A stretch of 64,000 bases of DNA. Origin: Przewalskia tangutica (lineage: Eukaryota > Streptophyta > Magnoliopsida > Solanales > Solanaceae). Positions 57,036 to 64,000 of the stretch are shown here, piece by piece. The notes beneath the pieces are model-generated. The model was given only the letters and a program-made list of their open reading frames with translations, had not been told where the DNA came from and searched no databases. The position numbers and the translations under genes were made by a program. Numbering within the stretch: position 1 is the first letter of the stretch; each line of letters starts with the position of its first letter. The DNA lies in contig CM056726.1 of the NCBI GenBank assembly GCA_029844215.1, forward strand, positions 81,397,548-81,461,547. The letters run 5' to 3'.

Positions 57036-60000
57036 TGTCACGACCCGAACCCGGGCCCGTGACTGGTGCCTTACCCCGGGCACCCTAGCGATACAACATC
57101 AGAGAAAACCAGCAGAAATAAAAACTAAAACATGAGACAAGACATAAAGTATGAAACAGGCTAACCCAAGCGGTTACCTTTTGAACGTAAATGAAAACTT
57201 GAACAGTTACATCCCTTACAAACCTGCCCACAACAAGCATGCACTTCTAAGAATTTTGAAACCATAATGACGGGACAGGGCCCCGCCATGCCCCTGAATA
57301 TACAAAAGTCTACTACTTCAGGGAACCGTACCACAGGACAAGCTTCCAGAGATATGGAGCTTTCCGAGAACCGAACAGCGATCCTAAGAGTGTGGATCAG
57401 CAAGCTATATACCTCAACCTGTGGCATGAACGCAGCCCCCCGAAGGAGGTCAGTACAACAGGTACCAAGTATGTGAAACTAAAAATACTGTAAATGAAAT
57501 CATAATAGTCATTATAAAAACAGGAGACATGTATGATAACCAAACTACAGTTCGCAATATATATTAGCAGTCATTTCAAGATAGGGACTCATGCCCGTGA
57601 ATTCATCACTCAAATACAACCCGGGAATTTAACCCGCACAATGGCCGCATGCCCCGGCATCTCACCTCGGTATAAGCATGGCCCTGGAACCGTCCTAGTG
57701 GGCCCATACCCATGGACCATCTAACGTGCCGGTATGCCCAAAGGAGATAACAAGATAACAATCCCTGTGGAAGCATACCCGTGGGCTACCCAACGTGTCG
57801 GTATGTCCAAATAACTAACAAGATAATACTCACTGTGGAAGCATACCCGTGGGCTACCCAACGTGTCAGTATGTCCAAACAAATAACAAGAGAATACTCA
57901 CCGTGGAAGCATACCCGTGGGCTACCCAACGTGTCAGTATGTCCAATCAAATAACAATAATAGCACCCCTAGTGGAAGCATACCCGTGGGCCTCCCAACG
58001 TGTCGATGTCCATCAAGAATCGATATAGTGGAAGCATACCCGCGACCATCCAACGTGTCGCATGTCCATCAATCAACTAGATAGCCGCCCTCCAACGAGA
58101 CGCCAGAGTACGTAAATACAACACTTGCAAAACAAAAGCTATCACAACAAGCATAGGCCAGTTCAACGTACTTTCATTTCATGTCAACAATTCCGGGTTT
58201 CAACCCCAAAATACTACATACTTTCATTCCTTCAAAACAAAGACCTCTTTCTACGTAAAAGCCACACGATACTAACACCCGTAGTATCGAACACATTCAG
58301 GTTTAAATCAAGCACTTTAAACACTTTTTAGCACAACGTCAAGTATACCAATCTAAATCCAATAATGAATCCATTTCTTTATTTTCCATAAAGTCGTTAT
58401 AACTAACTTCCCATAAAGCTATTATAACACTTTATGTTTTAAAACAATACAAGACAAAACCATGCCTTTCTTTTTAAAACAAAACACTTCAAATTCTTAA
58501 GTCTCTTTTCTTTTAGAAATCGAGTTCCTTACCTTGGGATTTTTAAGAAGATCAAAACTTGATTACAATAATTCTTATTAGAGCAGCCATGATCTAGGAA
58601 ATGTAATACAATTTTGTCTTATCTTAGCTTCTATGCAGATGGAGGTTTCTATTGGTTTTAATATGATTAATTGTCATTACTTCTTTCCTTTATCAACGCT
58701 GCATTGGCTTGTTCGATCCTTATTCCCATTTCCGAAATTTATGTAACATTTTTCTTTTAAAAAAAACCAAGTACTCATTTCTCACGAATGAGGTTTCACA
58801 CCTTTCAACATCATTTAGGTCAATTACAAGTCACGTCTCTTATCTTTTGAAATCAACAAACCATTCTTTTAGCTACATAAAGTGGTTATAACAAACTTCC
58901 CATAAAGCTGTTATAACACTTTATGTTTTAAACCAACCAATTACAACTACAAGCCCTTTGTGAGACCAAGAGGGCTTATTCTTTAACCACCGAGCACCCA
59001 TTACTAACGAATAAGATTTTCCTACTTTTTTAAACAATCAAGACCTTTACACTTCATATCAAGTCAAGGCAAAACAAGGGAAACCAAATTCCTTTACCAC
59101 GCGTGCATCTACTGCACTATATATTTCACAAATAATCATGCTGAAGATGATAGGAAGAATTACATACCTCGCGACGATTGCCGACAATTAGCAAAAGGCT
59201 CCACAGTACTATACCCTCCAAGTAGGATACGCTACTCGTAGTACTTCAATCCTAATAAGGTCATAAAACGTCTATCAAACTCTAGCTTCGAACGTAGAAT
59301 AAACTAAGTGCAAAGTCCCTAAATTCTACGGCACTGGGACGTAACTTCCTTTGTTTCTACTAACTTTGCCACTTTTTTCAAGGTCGAATTTCAATAACCA
59401 ACGCCACATTTAAGGCACCGAGTTCAGCTAACCACAAAGGGGATTACACGCCTTTATAGGACGCGTAAAATTCCGCCCCACAATGATACAAAATAAACCA
59501 ATAATTTCCATGCCATTCTTGGCCAACAATATAACCAATACTAACCCCTTTCAACTCTTTTCCAATCCAAGTTCTTAGGTCTAACATGATATCTAGCCCT
59601 AGACATCTTCAACAACTACAATCCCCTTTTACAACATGCGACGACCAAATTAGTAACCAAATTGAAGTTATCATCTTAAGGCTAACATGCCCATTTCAGT
59701 TTTCAACAAGACAATAAGATCCAAATCTATTCAAATATAACAGCCTCATGCTCAATTCTAAACTACTAAAATATAACAGCCTCAGGCTCATTTCTAAACT
59801 ACTAAAATATAACAGCATAAAACTTATTTCCAAGAGAAGGGGAAATCTTTTACCTTAAGGAATAGCCCATAAAAGCCCCTTTCTTCCACTTCTTTACCGT
59901 CAAAATCGTCCACCAGCGCTTCCCACAAGTTTACCCACACTTTTCCTTCTTGCCGCCGCTCCAACAATTTCTCCTAAGGCAAGGTTTTCTTCAAAATCTA

Positions 60001-60493
60001 GAGAGAAAAGGGAGAGGGTTTTCTTGGGAGGGTTTGAGAAGAAATGGCCAAGTCTTCCAAGACTTGGCCCTAAAATAGGCCCTTAATCTGGTCAAAAGGA
60101 TGGGAGGGACACTTGTCACCCTCCCATAGGCTTTTAACAAAATATCCCCTGATTTTCGTCTTTTCCCGCAGAAAAATCCCGCCTCGGCGCCGCGGCGCTG
60201 TATCCCTGAACCGAAAATTGTTGCTTGCCTGACTGCGCACCTAACTTGTAACTTCCATAACTTTTGACTCCGATGTCCTATCGACGAACGGTTTGTTGCG
60301 TTGGGAACTAGATTTAACGGAATACACACTATGCTTTTTAAATACCTCGAAATTCTTAACAACTGGGGTACAACACTCCAAGGTAGACTCAAAATCCGTC
60401 CAACACATGTTTGTCAACTTATCTTTCAACTTTCAAATCTTAATATTCTTGGTATGTTCTTATCTTATCTTCTTGAATTTACGGGGTGTAACA
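57036..60493 (-). repeat. K: 3' LTR of a minus-strand element
   Basis: 3,458 bp from TGTCACGACCCG to ACGGGGTGTAACA. It is followed on the right by the PPT complement, so it is a 3' LTR. Contains a minisatellite, shared module (58580-58725), leader block (about 59140-59185), ACACG hairpin variant (about 59446) and U3 palindrome variant GGGACACTTGTCACC (about 60106-60120). It is the family of LTR I. Confidence 0.85.
57767..58070 (-). repeat. LTR minisatellite, K type
   Basis: Five units of 55-68 bp built on GTGGAAGCATACCCGTGGGC and CCCAACGTGTCGGTATGTCC. Differs in sequence from the A, B, E and G/H units but occupies the same slot. Confidence 0.85.
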
Positions 60494-60535
60494 TTCTCCC
60501 CCCCTTAGAAACATTCGTCCCAAATTGTCACGACC
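60494..60535 (-). promoter_or_regulatory. PPT and cut hairpin of K
   Basis: CTAAGGGGGGGGAGAA on the minus strand next to the LTR, then the first part of the AACATTCG/CGAATGTT hairpin, interrupted by L. Confidence 0.75.
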
Positions 60536-60650
60536 CGACCCCGGGCCCGTGACTGGTGCCTTACCCCGGGCACCCTAGTGATACAACATCAGAGAAAAAC
60601 CAGCGGAAATAAAAACTCATGAAAGAAAACAGTGAAATAAGAAAGCAGGC
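60536..60650 (-). mobile_element. L: end of an A-type LTR, inverted
   Basis: TGTCACGACCCGACCCCGGG through GAAATAAGAAAGCAGGC is the reverse complement of the last 115 bp of the A LTRs. Only this piece is present before H interrupts it. Confidence 0.75.
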
Positions 60651-63600
60651 TGTTACACCCTGGAATTTCAGGATATGTTTATAAGAACGTTCGTAAGAAC
60701 AAAAAGATGTTAAGATTAGAGACGAGTAAATTTATCGGAATTTTGGAATTGCTTTAAAACGAAATATCATGATTTAACGGGAGGGCGACATGTGTCACCC
60801 CCCCCCCCCCCTTAATGGTCTTGGACGAAAATGTGATGGGGGAAATGGTCATTTTACCATAATTTAAAAGACCAAGTCTTGCAAATGGCTTAGCTTGACA
60901 TTGTTGACTAAAAGTCCAAGGGCCACTTGGCTAGGATCCATGTGAAACTCATCTAGGCCAACCAATTGTGTAGATCTTGACCCTCCATAGTATTATATAT
61001 GTGTGCAAGTAGCATGACAAGGCTTTTTAACACTTAGTTAAATTTTCAAGAACACCTTGAAGAGCATTATGAAGCTCTCGGCTTTGAGGGGTTCTTCAAG
61101 ATGAAAATTTTCAATTCTTGCCCAATAATCTCCCCACTTTAAACCAAGGTTCCTAAGGGTATTGTAAGTGTTTCTCAATAGAAAGATCCCGTAAAAATGG
61201 TGTTTTCGTATTAGTCGCAAGGCGAAAACCTAAAGGGTTATTCAACTTTGAAGTTGAAACTTGAAGATGAGTTGTTCATAAGCTTCTAAGGGTTTCTTGG
61301 AGTGGATTGGAACGTCGAAAGGAGGAGCTAAAGTTGCTAAGGAGCGACTTGTGATCTTGGATCATAATTGGGCTAATTGAGGTATAATCTTCGTTTTACT
61401 TTTGTAATTGAAGATTTCATGTTATGATAAGTTATAAGTGATCATGTGATTTGTGTTATGAAGTTTGATAAGTGACATGGATTGTTGAAGCCTAGAACCG
61501 AAAAGGACATGATTAGCCTTTTGAAATTGAAATACAATTTTTGGTCGTTAATTAGAATCGTCGCATGTTTACCTACTTGAGGATTGTAGTAGTTGTAATC
61601 GATTGCGGCTTGATATCATGTTATACTAAACCACTTGGATTAAAAAGGAATTGGAAACGATTTGTATCATGCCTAATCACGAATTGACATTATAGTTTAG
61701 ACTAGTTTGTTATCGTTTGTGGTGAGCCAATTGGGGCTGTTTGGTTATTTATTTGTATTGAACTACCTTATAAATTGTGGTGAGCCAATTGGGGTTGTTT
61801 GGTTATTGTATTCGGCCTTGAAAAATGTGGCAAAGTTAGTAAAAACAAATGAAGTGTTGTCCGAATTTCCGTAGAATTTAGTGACTTGCACTTGGAACAT
61901 TCTACGTTTGAAACTAGAAGTTAATAGACGTACTATGGTCATTATAGGTTGACATACTACATACGGCGATTGGACTTAGCAAGTGGATTAAACCGAAGAG
62001 GTATGTGGAACTTTCTTATCTCTTGAGCATGATTAAGTTGTAAATGTATAGTACGGTAGACGTATAAGATTTTGACGATCTAGTCTATTTGATATCCTTG
62101 GCTTATTTTAAGAATGCCCAAGTTGTTTGAGTTAGGGAATTAACTCACTTGTTTAATTATTAAGGATATCTTGGTTTTCAAAAGTTAAGAGACTTTAAGT
62201 ATGTTGAAAGTATTTTGATACTTATTTTGTTGGAAAGTTTAAGTCTCTTGGTTAAAAAGAAGTATGTAAGTTGCTAATGTATAAAGCTAGTATAACGACT
62301 TTATGGGAAGTTGGTTATAATAGCTTTATGGAAAGTTAATAAGAGAATGGTTTACTCTTAAGTAATTTAAGCATGTTAAGGGACTTGAAGAGTTTTAAAG
62401 AATGTGACACTTGTTTCGTTTTAAACGTATAAGTCCCTTGGATAGGAAATTGTACTTGACTTAGGTATAAAGTGAATATAACGACTTTATGGGAAGTTGG
62501 TTATATTGGCTTTATGGAAAGATAAATGGCTTGATTTATTTGAAAGGCAATTTGATTTAAAGACATCAATTGCCTAAGGCTTTTACGAGAGAAGAAGTCA
62601 CTTGATTTAGAAGCCTAATTTTATTTCTAAAAGTATTGTGACTTGTCTTGAAAAAGAAATTGTAACTTGATACTACGGTTATTAGTATCTTGGAAGTTTT
62701 ATAATGAAATTAGTCATTTTGAAAGAATAGAAGTACGTAGTACTTTGGGTTAAATTCCCGGATTTTTATAAAGAACATGTTAGTGCCTTAAGTAAACTAA
62801 AATGAGAGTGTATATGAAATGTAATAATAAGAAGTTAGGGATCGCTTAACTTGCTTATATATCGTATGATGTTTGCAGAGTGCTTATGTTACGTGTGATA
62901 GCCGGATTTGTGCTAGTAGTTCAAGAATAATTGCGGTCATTCCCGTTTGTGGCATTGCATATTTCCGTGGATTTGCTACCCACGATGCGAGGAATACCTC
63001 ATACGAGTCCGTAGGGCTTATGCGGTGAAATAGTCTCACGCGGCGAGTCCAAATTTATGCGAGGAATACCTCACGCGAGTCCGTAGCGGCTTACGCGGGT
63101 GAAATAGTCCCATGCGAGGAATACCTCACGCGGTCCACGCGATCTACGCGGTGAAATAGTCCCGTGAATAAGACGGCTTAATGATATCGCGACAGTGGTC
63201 CTATTTTGATCGCGAGCTTCCTACTTTATATTGTAAGTATACACCTATTTACTCTCATTGTTAGTAAGACACAGTGTACTGTTAATTGAGTATCATACAT
63301 GTCTCCGCTTTATTATTAGACTTATGATTTCATTACGATTTCGGGCCACATATTTGGTACATGTTGTATCGACTCCTTTCGGGCCGCGCTCACGCCGCAG
63401 TAGAGTACGATCACGATCCTCGCCTTAGGATTACTTGTCACCGCTGAGAAGCTCCTCATTTCGAGGCTTATCCTGGTATTGTCGCTGTTGTACATTCGTG
63501 GTATGGCGGGCCCGTCCCGCCGTGATTGTTATTCTTAGAGTTCCGTAGTCACATGTGGATCGGGTTGTAAAGAAAAAATGTACTGCTCATCGTATGAGTT

Positions 63601-64000
63601 ACTAAGGTGGCCTTATCGCCAGCCTTGTTATTTTATGTTTGAGTACTTTATCATACGTGTATGTTCCGCCGCTATTCTCTCGAGGTATATCAGCGGTGCC
63701 TGTGTAGGGCACCGCGCCCGGTCGGGTCGTGACAAAAGTGGTATCGAGCGCTAGTCCTCTGAAAGTGTATACGCATCTGTTCTAGTAGAGTCTTGATTAT
63801 CGTGTTGTGCACCACATCTATAATCGTGAGGTCACAGGACATTTAGGATTAGTTTCATTCTTCTCACTCTAAGATCGCGCGATAGAGCCGTATGGTTAGG
63901 GTCGCTCTCCCTAACAAGTTATGATTATTTGCACTACGAAAGGCAACAGCGACTCCAGAAGGATTATGGATCGTATCCGTGTTGGTAATGTTTGTAGTAT
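60651..64000 (+). mobile_element. Element H: 5' LTR, PBS and leader, partial
   Basis: Plus-strand LTR 60651-63734 (3,084 bp), TGTTACACCCTGG to GTCGTGACA. The U3 palindrome is GGGCGACATGTGTCACCC (60783-60800); the leader block is the diverged GAAGAGGTATGTGGAAC (about 61997). Minisatellite at 62986-63165. PBS TGGTATCGAGC at 63739-63749; leader hairpin 63795-63825; a gag-like start near 63921 reads MIICTTKGNSDS. The internal region runs off the right edge. Being inside L, K and J it is the last insertion on this side. Confidence 0.85.
62986..63165 (+). repeat. LTR minisatellite, G/H type, in H
   Basis: Three units containing GCGAGGAATACCTCACGCG, GTCCGTAG and GGTGAAATAGTCCC. Same unit as in G (4517-4722), inverted. 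Confidence 0.75.

Overview
The window looks like plant nuclear heterochromatin from an angiosperm, probably a eudicot; the family cannot be fixed from sequence alone. It holds no host gene, rRNA or tRNA. Almost every base can be assigned to long-terminal-repeat (LTR) retrotransposons of one Ty3/gypsy lineage. They share LTR ends TGTTACACCC...GTCGTGACA, an initiator-tRNA-Met primer-binding site (PBS, TGGTATCAGAGC), a purine tract before the 3' LTR, a gag start reading MPxRxATR, and integrase remnants of the PYEALYGRKCR type. The LTRs are unusually long (3.1-3.7 kb) and the internal regions short (1.4-2.6 kb).

Layout, with element letters used throughout. F (minus, 1-4015) lies in G (minus, 4016-7474), G in I (minus, 7475-9245), and I in E (minus, 9246-11034 and 20442-21282). 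D (minus, 11035-20441, TSD ttcaa) is a complete element also inserted in E. E lies in the 5' LTR of C (plus, 21283-23607, resuming 53014-56728). Inside C, 43 bp after its LTR, sits a tandem array A (plus, 23608-53013) of four LTRs and three internal regions. The last LTR of A is split by complete element B (minus, 40841-49897, TSD aatac). The 3' LTR of C is cut by J (minus, 56729-57035), then K (minus, 57036-60535), L (minus, 60536-60650) and H (plus, 60651 to the window end), each nested in the one before.

No element keeps a full gag-pol. A has gag with a shared internal deletion, a probable RNase H tail and integrase. D has a gag start, the same tail and integrase. B has gag with a zinc knuckle and no pol. 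C has only a 21-codon gag stub. These are non-autonomous derivatives (TR-GAG or LARD type), presumably mobilised by proteins made elsewhere.

The main discovery is what all deletion types keep. (1) A leader hairpin 40-60 nt after the PBS has an 8-nt loop containing palindromic GTGCAC and a stem with compensatory changes, resembling a retroviral dimerisation initiation site. (2) A 30-nt internal hairpin also shows compensatory changes. (3) Two hairpins lie beside the polypurine tract. (4) The LTR carries a GACACGTGTC palindrome, an ACACGTC/GACGTGT hairpin, and a fixed slot holding a different minisatellite in each family. Copy-to-copy differences cluster at CAG/CTG and CG-rich words and homopolymers, even inside the PBS. 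This suggests consensus errors at methylated sites, so reading-frame breaks should be read with caution.
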